Shown here in pieces: positions 12,801 to 24,403 of a stretch of DNA of 64,000 nt. A model generated the notes under the pieces. That model had not been told where the DNA came from, did no database searches, and saw only the letters and a list, made by a program, of their open reading frames with translations. Numbering within the stretch: position 1 is the first letter of the stretch; every line of letters starts with the position of its first letter. The translations under genes were made by a program, and so were the position numbers. Source of the DNA: Diphasiastrum complanatum (lineage: Eukaryota; Streptophyta; Lycopodiopsida; Lycopodiales; Lycopodiaceae); NCBI GenBank assembly GCA_029204225.1, contig CM055113.1, forward strand, positions 34,358,107 through 34,422,106, read 5' to 3'.

Positions 12801-13232
12801 CCAAGATGAAATAGATAGAGTTTTATTAGGAAGAGTAGAAGATCATCCAATACAAAGGAGATGGCTCTCTCTTATAGATTTGAGAGGTGAGCCCCCTTCA
12901 CTCTAATTGGCTACTGAAGCTCCATCATGATCACAATCTTGACCGTCAAGATCACTTTGTCTTTCTTGAGGACAAGTTGTATTCCCAACTTAGGAACTTT
13001 ACGAAAGCTAAGTTTAAAATACTTTATTTAACTTATTAGTTGGATTCACACCCGTAGGATGCCAACTGGTCGTTTGTTTCTAATACTTTCGACTCTCTAG
13101 TTTAGTTATATAGTGTTTGGGCTTATTGCAAAAGCCTCTTGCCATATTTTAGAATATTCCATGTCATTCCCCGATTCGGACAACAAGGATTATTAACTAA
13201 ATTTAGTTATTACCTGAAATAGATAATTAAAG

Positions 13233-13834
13233 ATGGTCGAAGAAGCTACGAATCAAGCTACGCCAAATCCAGCTGCACCATCTTATATGCAGATTTGCCA
13301 GCAATTGAGTACGAGACTCAATGACATAAACCATTCGAATAATACGAGAGATCAACAAATGGAAGTTCTTTTGAACCAGTCAAATTGTTGTCTTCGCCGA
13401 ATCTTGGTTCTCAACCAGAGATCTATTCAGGGGAGAAGTAGGAGAAGAAACCAAAAGTAGTGGAAGATTGACTTGTTATATGGAGCAGTTACTTCAGCTT
13501 GCATGGAGTTCCCCATGAGAAAAAAAAATTGAAATTGTCATGTTATTCTTACGCAGCAAGGTCATTGTGGTGGCGGGATTTGCTGGTATTCCCCACTACC
13601 TGGGATGCTTTTGCAGATGTGGATTGCAAAATGGGTAGTAAGAGCCTAGACTCTTATATCCAAGAATTTATGGACCTCTGGAATAGAGTGTCATCATTCA
13701 ATGCCAAGTTGGCATTATGGGAGTTTGTCCTAGGTTTGCCTACCGACTATGGGTGTGATTTATTAGTGAGCATTTCTCAGCATATTTTGGCAAGTACTCT
13801 TGTGAGAAATTGTGTGGTGCGAGCACTTCTCTAA
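13233..13834 (+). pseudogene. Gypsy gag remnant
   Basis: The first frame (13233-13460) is a Gln/Asn-rich N-terminal part. After stops near 13460 a second frame (13499-13834) carries a retrotrans_gag-like core: CYSYAARSLWWRDLL, TTWDAFADV, YIQEFMDLWNRVSSFNAK and FVLGLPTDYG. A polar leader followed by a helical capsid-like domain is usual for Gypsy gag. No zinc knuckle, protease or pol follows before stops accumulate after 13834. Confidence 0.7.
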
Positions 13835-16055
13835 CATGAGGATTTTTCTAAAATTATTATTGTTTGGGTGTAGGAATGAAAGTTTAGCTCAGATAATGGC
13901 TTCTTAAATTACTTAGATCAAGAAGCTCATTTCCTAAGAGCTCCATCTTCACCAGTCCCCCACTATTGCAAACACCATTGGGTATTGCAAAAAAAAAAAA
14001 AAATCTAAAGCAAACTCGGTGTATTAGCAAAAATTACATCAATGTCCAAAATGAAAAAAAAAATGTTTAATATGAAAAGGTGTCAAGCTTGAAATTACAC
14101 CAAAATTCATGATGTTTTTTTTTTTGGCCAAAACTTGAAAGCCTAGCGCTGGCGCTAGGCTTTTTCTAGCCATCTACTCTCTTTTTTTTTACTGATTTTG
14201 AATTGAGGAATTAGTGAAAAGAAAGGTTTGGGTGGCCAAAAAAAGCCCAATCTAAAATCCTAGTCTAAAATCCGGTTTAAAATTTGACCCAGTGACTTTG
14301 CGTTGACAATTTGCCCACTTTGTACATGCATTAACTGTAATGAGGCGGCTATAATAACCGCAGTATAAGTTTGTTGTAGATAATTTTGTAGGATATCAAT
14401 CCTAGAATCTTCATCAGAAAAGTTCTTCTGATAGTTCTTAATCTGATCAATCTTTTTGTAGCCAGCATTATCATGCTCAATGACTGTAAGGTAAAGTTAT
14501 CACTTCAAGAATTGTACTCACTGTTTGATATTAATCAGAGTGCAAATTCTCAGTCTCACTACTGTATTGTTTCTTTGAGCATTTGTCTGAATCATTCAAT
14601 TTGAATATTTTGTTGTTGTTTGTGCGCTTCCGATCCTACACCAAGCTCGCTCATCGGCTTCCGGTCATTCCCACTAATTTTTGACAACACACACACACAC
14701 CAAATCTAACTCTCTTTGTTCTCCTTCTTACCCTACTAAAAAAGAAGAAGCAAAACACAAGAAAAGGTACACGAAATGACCACAATGGAAGGTAGTAGAG
14801 CAATGGAAGGTAGGAGCACTAACAATGTAATCATAATATGCAAGATCGCACTTTCAAAACACACATGCACCTCCAACTGTGCAAATCAATAAGAGGAGGA
14901 ATGGGCAGGATTGCGTAGAAATTACAAAAACAAGCATACATTGGATTTTGACGCGCCAAAATTCGTCATCTGATGTTTGATCCATATTGTACAAAAGTTC
15001 CATTGAGTTCTACACATGTCAGATTGCTGACGCAGGTATTGGAATCTGATGTCCAAGTCAACTGCCAACTAATTTTTTTTGCCAAAATTTTGGCCACGAT
15101 TATTCCATGTTTGATCATCAAATTGCGGTGGCCCAAAATCTGTCGTATTCCGATGACCATCTTTAAATTTGGTTGTTGCCACAGATTCTTGACTACTGAA
15201 CATTTGGTTTTGAAATTTACGTGTGAATCAGACATCGACGTGTAGAAAACTGACATATACTAAAGTTTCGGTAAATCGGTCAGAGGCCCAGGTTGCAAAT
15301 GTCGCGATGTGTTATTGTGAATGAAAGAATTTACACATGGCAGATGCACACTTTGACAAAATGTGCATGTGCCATGGCAGCCTGTCATCAACTATCCACA
15401 CCCATATTCCGTTGGCAAGAATACAACATCACAAAAGACAAAATTCTATAATATGTGGTCACATCATGAAAACTAGTCATTTACCTCTTTGGCCTTTTGC
15501 CCTAATATGATAACACTCTGATCAAGCATTTTAAAATATTAACATTTGGCGACACAAACATATTAGGCTACATAGAAGCATATTGAATGGATATAAAACC
15601 ATGAGATGTAAAAAGTGATGAAAATAATATTTTTTGGCTCTAATTGCTATACATAAATTACTTCTTGCTTTTTTTCAAAGAAAAAGTGGTTGCCTTCTCG
15701 AGCGATATCCATTGAAAAAGCAATTCAAGGCAAATATTTTTCACAGAATCCTTTTCAGCACCGAAAGGTGCATGTACTTTTTTTACATGCATACCTTCCT
15801 CCCAAAGGTGCATAAAAATATAAATAAATAAAAATAATAAATGTTTTCACTCATATATAAGTATGGTTTTTTGTTTTTTAAATATATCTAGAAATGCAAA
15901 ATCTACCAAAAGTGGGACAAAAAAGACATGTCAATGTAGGCTCTTCTCACTCTTTTTTGATGAAATAAAAAAATTGAGGATGGAGGCAAAAATTCTCAAA
16001 TTGTGAGATCATAATGCATATTGGTTTTGGAATTGGGACCAAAGAAGCATCTTGG
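13835..16055. other. No gene; possible LTR remnant and small repeats
   Basis: Contains an A15 run (13989), a short (CA)n at 14688-14699, and about 14290-14680 sequence with a TATA-like box (CTATAATA, 14350) followed by a GT-rich stretch that resembles an LTR U3-R-U5. Frames at 14966-15256 are open on both strands but show no domain. No gene can be supported. Confidence 0.35.
14138..14163. repeat. Short perfect hairpin
   Basis: AAAGCCTAGCGC, a two-base loop, then GCGCTAGGCTTT: a 12-bp stem. It looks like a stem-terminator but sits in plant nuclear DNA with no adjacent gene, so it is listed only as a palindrome. Confidence 0.7.
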
Positions 16056-16059
16056 TGGA

Positions 16060-16235
16060 CCAAAAAAACTTTGGATGCCCATTGCCACCCAACTGAGCAT
16101 GGGGGCATGTGTCATCGCATCAAAAAACTTTGGATGCCCATTGCCACCCAACTGAGCCTGGGGGGATGTGTCATTATCATCGCCCAACTGAGCCTGGGGG
16201 GATGTGTCATTATCATCGCCCAACTGAGCCTGGGG
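16060..16235. repeat. Tandem repeat, 36-bp and larger units
   Basis: The unit GGATGTGTCATTATCATCGC plus CCAACTGAGCCTGGGG is repeated at 36-bp period near 16160-16235. A longer variant with AAAACTTTGGATGCCCATTGCC occurs twice at 16064-16160. Open frames across it on both strands just follow the repeat. Confidence 0.85.
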
Positions 16236-17364
16236 AATTATAGCAACAAAATATCATTGCTTCGGAAAAATGGCAAATTATAGGAATGAAACCGGCAAGT
16301 TTTCTCAGAAATCGACATCATAAAATGTATGACGATTTTTTATAGAAGCATTTATATCTTTTTTATAAGTAAAAGGCTTCAAAAAACCCAGAAGTTCTAT
16401 AAGATGCAGGTTTTTTGAGGATAACTCAAAGGAGATTTCCCTATAGCACTGCAAAACATCATCTCAAAAATAAAAGGGTGTTGTTATTACATGCATATTG
16501 TCAACCAATTTGTGCTCTTTTTACACGGAGGATGGACAAGGTGTATAAAAACGCATCCATTTCTGAAGCCATTGATCGATTACGATAGGCGGCCAATTTT
16601 ATTTGGAAGCTTTAATATGAAAACGGGAAGTCAAGATTATTCTGAAGCGCTCATGATCAGACTGTGTGATGAAGAACTCCAGTTGGAGTGATTGAGTGAT
16701 GACTGTGTGCAAATAATATTCGGTGGAAGCTGTCTGTGTGTAGAGCCCTTTAAAAATGACTGTGTGAAGCGCTAGATGCATATGCTTATATGAGTAAATA
16801 CTAGAGTGTGTGCCAGATTATGTGTGCTAAATATCTCATCTTGATTGTGATCTGATGATCTGGACAGAAAACAAACAAATGGGAGTGTTAAAATAAATAA
16901 ACGCAACAATGTAAGAGTGTCCTCGAACCGTAGCACACAATTTAATCATAAAGAATCAATACATTGTATGTACAAGAGGTCTGGCTACCACGAACTATGA
17001 TCCACAAGAAACCAAGAAACTGATACTCACTATCAAGAACTACTTGTAATTTGTCCCAGCTACGCAAAGAAAGTACTTCACTAACAAGAACTTGATTAAC
17101 ACTCTATCAACTGACTAAGTACACCCTTTAGTCTAACGGCCTGCAGCTCCTGCTATAACCAATCAGAAACACCAGGGGCACATGAGAAAAGGGGAGTCGG
17201 ATAACGTGTTGCAGATATGTTCCCAGCATTTACTTCAAATATTAACTGATCAACGCATGAGTTGATCACAAAAGCTAATCTCCTTAAACAGTCTACATAA
17301 TATTAATCAGAGGCCCAGTACTTAAGCTATAGAACTAATAGAAGTTAGCATAACAACGTCTTGT
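16236..17364. other. 3' flank of the P450 gene; no gene
   Basis: No coding signal. At 16880 a purine-rich AAATGGGAG precedes TGTTAAAATAAATAAACGC, and TTAACA occurs at 17093. This could mark a short LTR-like remnant (about 16885-17098), but no partner copy supports it. Confidence 0.35.
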
Positions 17365-19269
17365 TCAGAGATCTAGCTTTAATCTATATGACACTGCAGC
17401 CTCAAGCGGAACAGTTCTGTAGCACGCAAGTCCCATCTCCTCATCCATATTAATATCTTCAGGTTTCTGACCTGCTGGAGGTCCCCAATCAAATGCTTGA
17501 ATCAGAGAAGCTAGTGTATGAGGGACTTGGATTGCAGACAATGGATATCCAGGACACTGTCTCCTGCCTGCTGAGAAAGCCAGCAGCTGAAACTGCTTCC
17601 CTCCAACAAATTGCATGTCTGTTTCCAGAAATCTATCAGGATTGAATTCTTCTGGATTCCTCCATACACGGGGATCGCGACCGATTGCCCATATATTAAC
17701 GATGATGTTTGAGCGTGCCGGAACTTTGTATCCTCCAAGATGGGATTCCACAGGAGTGTAGTGGGGAAGTAACAATGGAACAGGTGGATGAAGACGCAAG
17801 GTTTCTTTAATAGTGGCATGCAGGTATGGCAGATAAGGAAGATCTGATTCTTGGACCATTCGGTTTTGTCCGACGACGCTGTCAATCTCCTCTCGTACTT
17901 TCAAAAATTGCTGTGGGTGGGCAATGAGCTCAGAGAGTGCCCACTCTACTGTTACAGTCCCTGTGTCTGAACCTCCCGACATAAGGTCCTGCATGCAAAA
18001 GAGTACAATATGTCTTTTCATCAACCAATTTATAATTAGCTTACTGACCTAGTTGTAAGCAGTTTTGAATATACATATTAAGTACTTGCAGGTTAAATCT
18101 GCTTGCTAACTTCTCCAATTGACTTGGTGATACTATCCTTATAAATTATAATAAGCCTTGCTTTCATAGAATAGGGGAATGTACTAGTCTGCTTGGTGCT
18201 CGGTCTGATTAGCTTTGCTTAAAAATAAAAGGCAACCATATAAACAATGAAAACTGAAATATTTCACTAAGTTACTCACTGAGAGCAAGGCCATTATGCA
18301 AATATCAGATAGGCTATCTTCAGCTTTTAGCGAAAGCAAAGTATCTAAGAAATCTGTGTGCTCTCTAATGCCACCATCGAGCTGATGCTGCAGCCTGCGC
18401 TCAGAGATTCTAGATGCAAAAAATTTCTCCATTCCTGGTCTCACGTGCTCTTTTAAGTTCTTTTCCGTGCCCTGCAGATCAATTCCACGCAGCAACGGAA
18501 ACATGTCTCCAAGGTGAGTCTTCCCACTCTCTTCCACCACTTGCTCCAGCATAATACGGAATGCAGCAGCCTCTGTTCCATACGAATGACCCTCTCCAAA
18601 ATATCTTTTTCCAAAAATTATTCTGCTCATCATATTCATGTTACTCTCATACAAGATTGGTCTTGCCTTCAAGACAAAGGTACTGCCCCCCTTAATAGCA
18701 GCAGATCGGATGGTAGAAACCAATGCAGAAGTTTCCTCCTGCCTCAAGTCAGCTGAGATTCTCAAGCTAGAGGGTGTGAAGAGGCTGGTGGCACAAAGTT
18801 TACGAAGATGGCGCCAGGTAGCATCCGTGTGCTGTCTAAAAGCAATATTCTGGTAGCCAAAACTGAAGTGTTCTGAAAATACAGTTGGAGGTCTATATGC
18901 AAAAGCCGTATCACGGGTTTTGAGAACCTCCATAGCTAGCTCGGGAGTGTGCACAACAATCCAGGGACTATATCCCAACCTTACATGTACTATGGACGAT
19001 CCATACTTTTTAGCCAGCTGAGTGAAGTATTGGTGAGGAGGCTTGCCAATCTGGAACATGGATCCTACAATTGGCCACGGACGGGGGCCTGGTGGCAGTG
19101 GAAGGCTTGAGCTTTTGTTGGTGTTGTAGAATTTTCGGAAGAGAAAGACAATGAAAACGTAGACTGAGATGAAGGCGATCCATGTTCCTGGACTGAACAT
19201 GGATATCATATCCTTACTCATGTTGCCATGCACTCCTCCCCACTTTTGCAAATCTGCAGAAGGCACCAT
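17365..19269 (-). CDS. Cytochrome P450, A-type (CYP71 clan)
   Basis: Two exons: 19269-18280 (330 codons) and 17988-17365 (207 codons plus stop), joined in phase 0 across an intron at 18279-17989. The intron has a GTGAGT donor and a TGCAG acceptor. The 537-residue product is normal for a plant microsomal P450, a haem mono-oxygenase anchored in the ER. An N-terminal anchor (about 27-45) is followed by the hinge PPGP (59-62), WRHLR in helix C (152-156), an I-helix GGSDTGTVTVEW (335-346), KETLR (391-395), FNPDRF (445-450) and the haem loop FSAGRRQCPG (468-477; ligand Cys475). The I-helix has Gly where Ser/Thr is more usual. I chose the first Met; Met17 or Met21 are alternatives. No stop or frameshift is seen. 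The substrate cannot be told; relatives act on phenolics or specialised metabolites. Confidence 0.93.
17989..18279 (-). other. Intron of the P450 gene
   Basis: 291 bp, donor TCA|GTGAGT and acceptor TTTGCATGCAG|GAC. It splits just before the I-helix segment DLMSGG, a frequent intron position in A-type plant P450 genes. Reading through it gives stops, and the junction restores the family consensus. Confidence 0.9.
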
Positions 19270-19354
19270 GTTCGCAGTCTCACTCCCTCCTGTGCAGACT
19301 AATTCTCTTTTGGGTATTTGCTCCTTATGACTTCTCCCTACTTAAGATGTGAGT

Positions 19355-19362
19355 CTCTTATA
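19355..19362 (-). promoter_or_regulatory. Possible TATA box of the P450 gene
   Basis: TATAAG on the minus strand, about 90 bp upstream of the chosen ATG, the right distance for a short leader. Weak match; no other promoter element is evident. Confidence 0.35.
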
Positions 19363-19494
19363 GCAATTGCGTTCGCTACTCACACAACATGCATGCATGG
19401 AGAGATGCATATGGAGATGAGCAGTACTATTGTCGTTAGTGCAAACCCACCAGCAAGGACAGCCAATGACGGGCTGCCACATAGCACATGCACA

Positions 19495-19620
19495 CTCCAC
19501 CGGAGAGAGGAGATAGAACGTGCATTTCACCGGAGAGGAAAGAGAACATGCATTCCACCGAGAGAGGAGAGAGAAAGTGGATTCAACATGAGAGAGGAAA
19601 GAGAATGACAAATTCCTAGG
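19495..19620. repeat. Purine-rich minisatellite upstream of the P450
   Basis: Four imperfect copies of about 30 bp built from CACCGGAGAGAGGA, GAGAGAA and (C/G)(A/T)GCATT. Reading frames on both strands here are repeat artefacts. Confidence 0.75.
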
Positions 19621-21487
19621 AGAGAGAAAATTGAATGGACATTATGCTCCTGGAGGTGGTCCCAAAATACAAAGGACACCTGAGCACAAGGCATTACGTT
19701 TAGAGGAGCTTTGGGTCCAAACTCCACCCAAGTATTCTCGAGCTTGGATTGAAATGCTTTTTGGTTTGGATGGGAATCCCTCATCTCTCTAGATGGAATA
19801 ATGGCATCCGTGTTTTGAAGTGCAAGTGTGATCCAATATTCACGCTTGGGTTTGGAAGGATGCCATTAAGATCACCAAACATCATGGTAGATTAGCATCA
19901 CATTCTAGGTTGAAACTAAGATGCTCCTATTTGTAGAGACATTAGGTGATTACTAATTAAGATTGACTCTACTCTAGTTTTTTAGGTTTCATCTCTCATA
20001 TTTGTCTTGACCTACATTTCTAGCATTTCTTGTAAATTAAAGTTTAATTTTATCGTAAGTTTAAAAAGTTGTCCACACATGATTTGTATATGGTTACGAC
20101 ATTTTGAAGGTTTTAAAGGTACAAAATGTCAAAGTGATACATGTAGGGTGGGATCGATATTTTTTGTACTTGCCTTTTGGAGGGTTCTCTATTTTTTCTC
20201 AGAGCAACTTGTTCCTTAGTGTTTGAATACTATTGTTATTTTGTTTGATCTAGTTTTTGCATTAATGCAAGCAAAATCCACCGAGGTGTACCTTGTATAT
20301 CAACTTGGTTGGTAATGCAAGGGTCATATTAGCTAACTAGAGGAGTATTTGGAATTTCCACACAACATCCATGGACATTGTTACAAATTGAGAGATACCC
20401 TTGTCGGTATCAACTGCTCACTTGTATACTGCCTGTCAGGACTGCATTCTCTTTGTGAATGAAATCGAATTTAAGACTTCCTTTAGCATATGTGTATCAA
20501 ACACACAACATAGGTTCAATACACCCATTGTTGCAATTTGAAAATTTAGATTCATCTTTCCATTTGATAATATGGCACTTAAAATCATAGTTAACTCGAT
20601 GAGAATATTGAAGGCCTTCAATTCATTTAGATGTCTATATCATATTTCAATGCTATTTCAAACATTGTCAATGTCTGACAACTTTAACAATAGTCCAACC
20701 TTGGATACTACATCTCCTACTCAACTTGTTACTTGTCTCTAAGGAGAAAACAAGCTTCATAATATGTACTTTGTTTGTTGTTGAAAACAAATAGATGACA
20801 AGGGTGGGGATGGTCCCCAAGATTTTGTTTTGACAACACAACCAAAAAAACGTGCTTGAAGAGTCGCATCCACTTGATCCTCCTCATCAACTACCCAAAG
20901 AGGGAATCTCCTTCAAACGAAAGCTGAACTCACTAGAATATTATGGCATGTCTAAGACAATCAACAAAGTATAGAATCATGTCTTTTGGACTCACTGAAG
21001 CCAAAGAAAAGTGCTAGAAACATGATATATTCTCCAATGAGACACAACTACAATGTTGCCATGCAGACTTGGGACTTAGTTCAAATTTTGCCATTTTTTT
21101 TTGTGGCTCTACCATGCATGGCACATCCACACTAAAAATTCCCAAGCATTCATGCCAATAAAAAATGTGTTGACTGTGAGTCTAGGAAAGAGGAAAACCA
21201 AGTTTGAAATTTTGGCGTGGGTGTACTTGTTTTCCCTCCCCCCCCCCCCAGCTCATTTTTTATAGGCAACGATGCCTGAAAATTTTTAGCGCGGATGTGC
21301 CACGTGTGCCATGCAAAAAAAAAAAGTATGGCAAAATTTCGGTTAAGTCTGGAGTTTGCGTGGGAGTGTCGCATGACAAAACACCTAGTCATGTAGTCAC
21401 AAAAATTTAAAATCCAGATTTTTTGTGAATATGGCTCCAAATACATTTGAATGGCACAACCACACGTGGCATAACCATGAAAAGTCA
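19621..21487. other. No gene recognised
   Basis: Short frames only. A C12 run at 21239 and an A11 run at 21317 are the only features. A palindromic-sounding stretch GCCACGTGTGCC..GCATGGCAC near 21298 is too short to class. Confidence 0.4.
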
Positions 21488-22230
21488 CTAAATAACCACT
21501 TTGTGACAATTAATCTGGAGATTTGCCAAGCATAGCACTGCCATGCTCGGCAAAAATAGATCCATAACATCTTTGCCAATTGACTCTCCTTTGATGCTCT
21601 TGACTAGCTCCAAATTGCCATCTTTCCTTTCATGTTGTTGAATCCCTTTGAGATCAACCTCTTGATCTTCTACTTGACCATCAAAGCCATTGAACAAAAC
21701 TTGTTTTCTAGATCCATTACTTAAATTTCTAGCATGATATCAAATATCTACTTGCATAGCATCATCTACACAAGAAGATTCACCAAAGCATGTGAGAAAA
21801 GCAAAATGAGTCACTTCCACTTGCCTACCTTTCTCATCATATGTGAGCCTTGAAGGCATTTGTCTTTCCCTTGATGTTTTCCTTGGATTTTGACTTGATG
21901 AAGGTCCTTCATCATCACCATCTAAAGTAGAATCCTTTACATCAACATCAAGAATGTTAGATCCATCCACATCACCATCAATAGTACTTGAAAATACTTT
22001 TGAAATGTGCCCCTAATAAAAAATGACATTTCTTCCAATAATCACCTTATTAGTAGAAGGAATGTAAACCTTGTAGGCTTTACTCACCTCACTATATGCA
22101 ACAAATATACCTTTCCTTGAAGATGGATCTTCCTTGGTCCTATCATCAAGAGTTATATCGACATAGCATGTGCATCCAAACACACATGTTGGAATTCGTT
22201 GCTCAGCCAACAGCTAGTGCTCTAGGTGAG
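21488..22230 (-). pseudogene. Copia pol fragment (integrase-RT linker)
   Basis: The minus strand from about 22230 has VFGCTCYVDITLDDR, SSRKGIFVAYSEVSKAYKVY and KVIIGRNVIFY, the block after the Copia integrase core. It is followed, after a stop near 22013, by the Ser/Arg-rich linker RKTSRERQMPSRLTYDEKGR and an acidic stretch to 21488. The RT palm, RNase H, integrase core and LTRs are absent here. Confidence 0.8.
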
Positions 22231-22578
22231 ACATAGACTTGCAAGCCTCATTTAATGCCCAAGTACATTTCAAATTTGAAAATTGCTTATGAATTTTAAT
22301 CAACCCACTTTTGTGTCCCCCTTCACATTCAAACTAAGACTACCTCACTTTCATTAGCCTTTCACATACCAAATAATTTATTTATTTTTCAGATGGATAT
22401 CATTTTTTTCAAAATTGACCTTTGGAATACATTTTCATTTCGCCATGGATTTAGTTTGTTTGACCTCAAAACCTCAAAAAATGTGTTTCTAAGTCAATTT
22501 GTTTTTCTTAGTTTACAAACAGAAATATACCCCGGAGGCCAGTTTTTCATTTTTTTTTGGCCCGAAATCACGATTTTT
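22231..22578. other. No gene recognised
   Basis: AT-rich flank between the Copia fragment and the foldback hairpin. Nothing else is seen. Confidence 0.4.
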
Positions 22579-22754
22579 GGCCGTTTCACTTCATCAGAAG
22601 GCCAAAAATTGCGTTTCGGACCCATTTTTTTTTTTTTTTTCAAAATCACGGTAAGGCGCGATTTTGGGCTATTTGACTTACCGTGATTTTGAAAAAAAAA
22701 ATATTTTTTTGGTCCAAAACGCAATTTTTGTCCTTCTGATGAAGTGAAATGGCC
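22579..22754. repeat. Foldback hairpin (MITE-like)
   Basis: Left arm 22579-22655 and right arm 22677-22754 are near-complementary over about 77 bp. They begin and end with GGCC and share CACTTCATCAGAAGG / CCTTCTGATGAAGTG and CAAAATCACGGTAAG / CTTACCGTGATTTTG, with a 21-bp loop. Frames across it are artefacts of the symmetry. It could be a small inverted-repeat transposon or a small-RNA source; no target-site duplication was identified. Confidence 0.85.
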
Positions 22755-22859
22755 AATTCATCACTTTCCGTTTTTGAATCGATAGTACGTAAGTAGGGTT
22801 TTTGCTTAAAAAACATTGGATGATGGGTAGCTCACAAGAAATCACCTCACCTCGCATAC

Positions 22860-24326
22860 ATGTATGAAGTTCTATGAAGCCGTTTGGAAGGTAGTGTCAC
22901 CCAGTACTACTATGATGTTCTTGAAGATGTTGAATATTGGAATTATCTATAGTAAACTCTTAAAGATTTGAACAAAGGACTTAATCATATTCCACTACGT
23001 CGGTCTAATATTAATGAAGTTGTTTTGGAATTTTAGCATGGATGATTAAAATTAGCTACTTTCTTACTTAGTTATCAGAATGTGGATTATGATACTATTG
23101 TGGAACATGCTCTTATTTGCAAAATGACTATGACAAAAGTTTTAAAGAAGACTAGATGGCTGCATGGTAAAAACTTCGCAAAGAATTTAAAGAATGCTAT
23201 TGATGAATGTGACTGGATCACTACCTTCCTGTATGTGAATGGAATAGATAAAGTCTAACATAATCCTTGTTTCATGTGCATAAACTTCGGTAGAAACTTG
23301 GCATTGAAAATATTATCTGGTCTTGATTTTGCTCCTTTTCCAAACATTGATAACAATAACATTGATAATGCATTGACGGTTACTAAGCATACTTTTTCTA
23401 ATGTACTGCCAGATGAACTTCTTGGGAAAGAAGAATTACCATTTCTTCTCTGCACTTTTAAAGCACATAAAAATACCTTCAGATGGATTACAAATGCACA
23501 TGACTGCTACTTTTCAAAGGTGGCCGCATTTCTTTTTGGAGCTCTTGGTATTCTGTCTCCACTCCTCATGGAGGGGGTAGGCCTTAAGGCACATTCATAC
23601 TAGAGTTACCTAAATGTGGATACCAACCTATTCTGGCAATGCGACTCATCCACTGATTTCTATCTTAATGTGCCGAATAAGATCACTTCTATGTGGTCCA
23701 CTGATATCTCTAAGTGTTATGAAAACATTCCTCTTAATGGCCTGGATGGACTTAAGACTATTATATGGAAAATGATCTTGTACGCTTTCAAATTCAGCAA
23801 GAACAAAGATCTTGCCTATAAGTGGAAATCTAATTCTAAGGATTGGACTCATATAGAAAAGTCACTACTTTTCCAATGGAATGATTTTTGGAATGACCAT
23901 TGCATTGTCAGACTCGAAAACAAAGCTTGGAGACAGGTTTGCGGCATATCCATGGGCTTTGCGTGTTCCCCTACATGGTGTAACTGGTACTTGTCATTTT
24001 ATGGATTACAGCTTATGAAAAGACTTGCCAGACTTGGACAGATTGAATATTTATGGGCGTTCAAGAATACCTTTCGATATATAGATGACATCTGTTTTAT
24101 CAATAATTCGGTTGCGCGTTTATTTATGGATAAAGAACACCCACGTACCAATGATAATGCTAGATGGATTTATCCTCTAGAATACTTGACCATCAAAAGC
24201 GAGGAGACTAATGGCAATACGACAAACTTTTTGAATATTACTACTACCTTTGATTCTGAGTCTGTTATTTTTTATATGAAAACGTCATTTCCATTTCTCC
24301 AGTTCATTCACTTGGACATTCTGTGA
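22860..24326 (+). pseudogene. Penelope-like reverse transcriptase, decayed
   Basis: One reading direction is traceable from about 22890, with stops near 22960-23040, at 23257 and at 23601, to a stop at 24326. The best part (23616-24326) has RT motif A, STDISKCYENIP (Asp at about 23703), then WRQVCGISMGFACSP (about 23930) and the catalytic box FRYIDDI (about 24075). Upstream, TFKAHKNTFRWITNAHDCYFSKVAA (23450-23525) fits the finger region. Single-domain spacing with CYENIP and RYIDD resembles Penelope-like RTs, including forms known from green algae, rather than Copia, Gypsy or LINE RTs. No endonuclease (GIY-YIG) was seen on either side. It is convergent with the H3-like gene at 24404. Confidence 0.7.
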
Positions 24327-24403
24327 AAAAATTAACTAGTTTAGTTGAGATATTTTGGCAATTTTGAGGTCAACATGAAATTTCAAGTTAGAGATAGATT
24401 TTT

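Noticed and set aside
14138-14163. Stem followed by T run as a bacterial-type terminator
   Set aside because: The context is plant nuclear transposon debris with no adjacent gene; treated as a short palindrome.
14973-15256. Overlapping open frames on both strands near 15.1 kb
   Set aside because: No recognised domain, no splice or start context, and equal openness on both strands suggests chance.
16080-16240. CRISPR-like array
   Set aside because: The 36-bp units are directly adjacent without unique spacers, in a plant genome; it is a plain tandem repeat.
22393-22724. Open frames over the foldback hairpin
   Set aside because: They follow the inverted-repeat symmetry and T runs and show no domain.
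24322-24346. TGTGAAAAAATTAACTAGTTTAG as an LTR start like that at 30755
   Set aside because: Similarity covers only about 24 bases with gaps, and no polypurine tract or further match follows.
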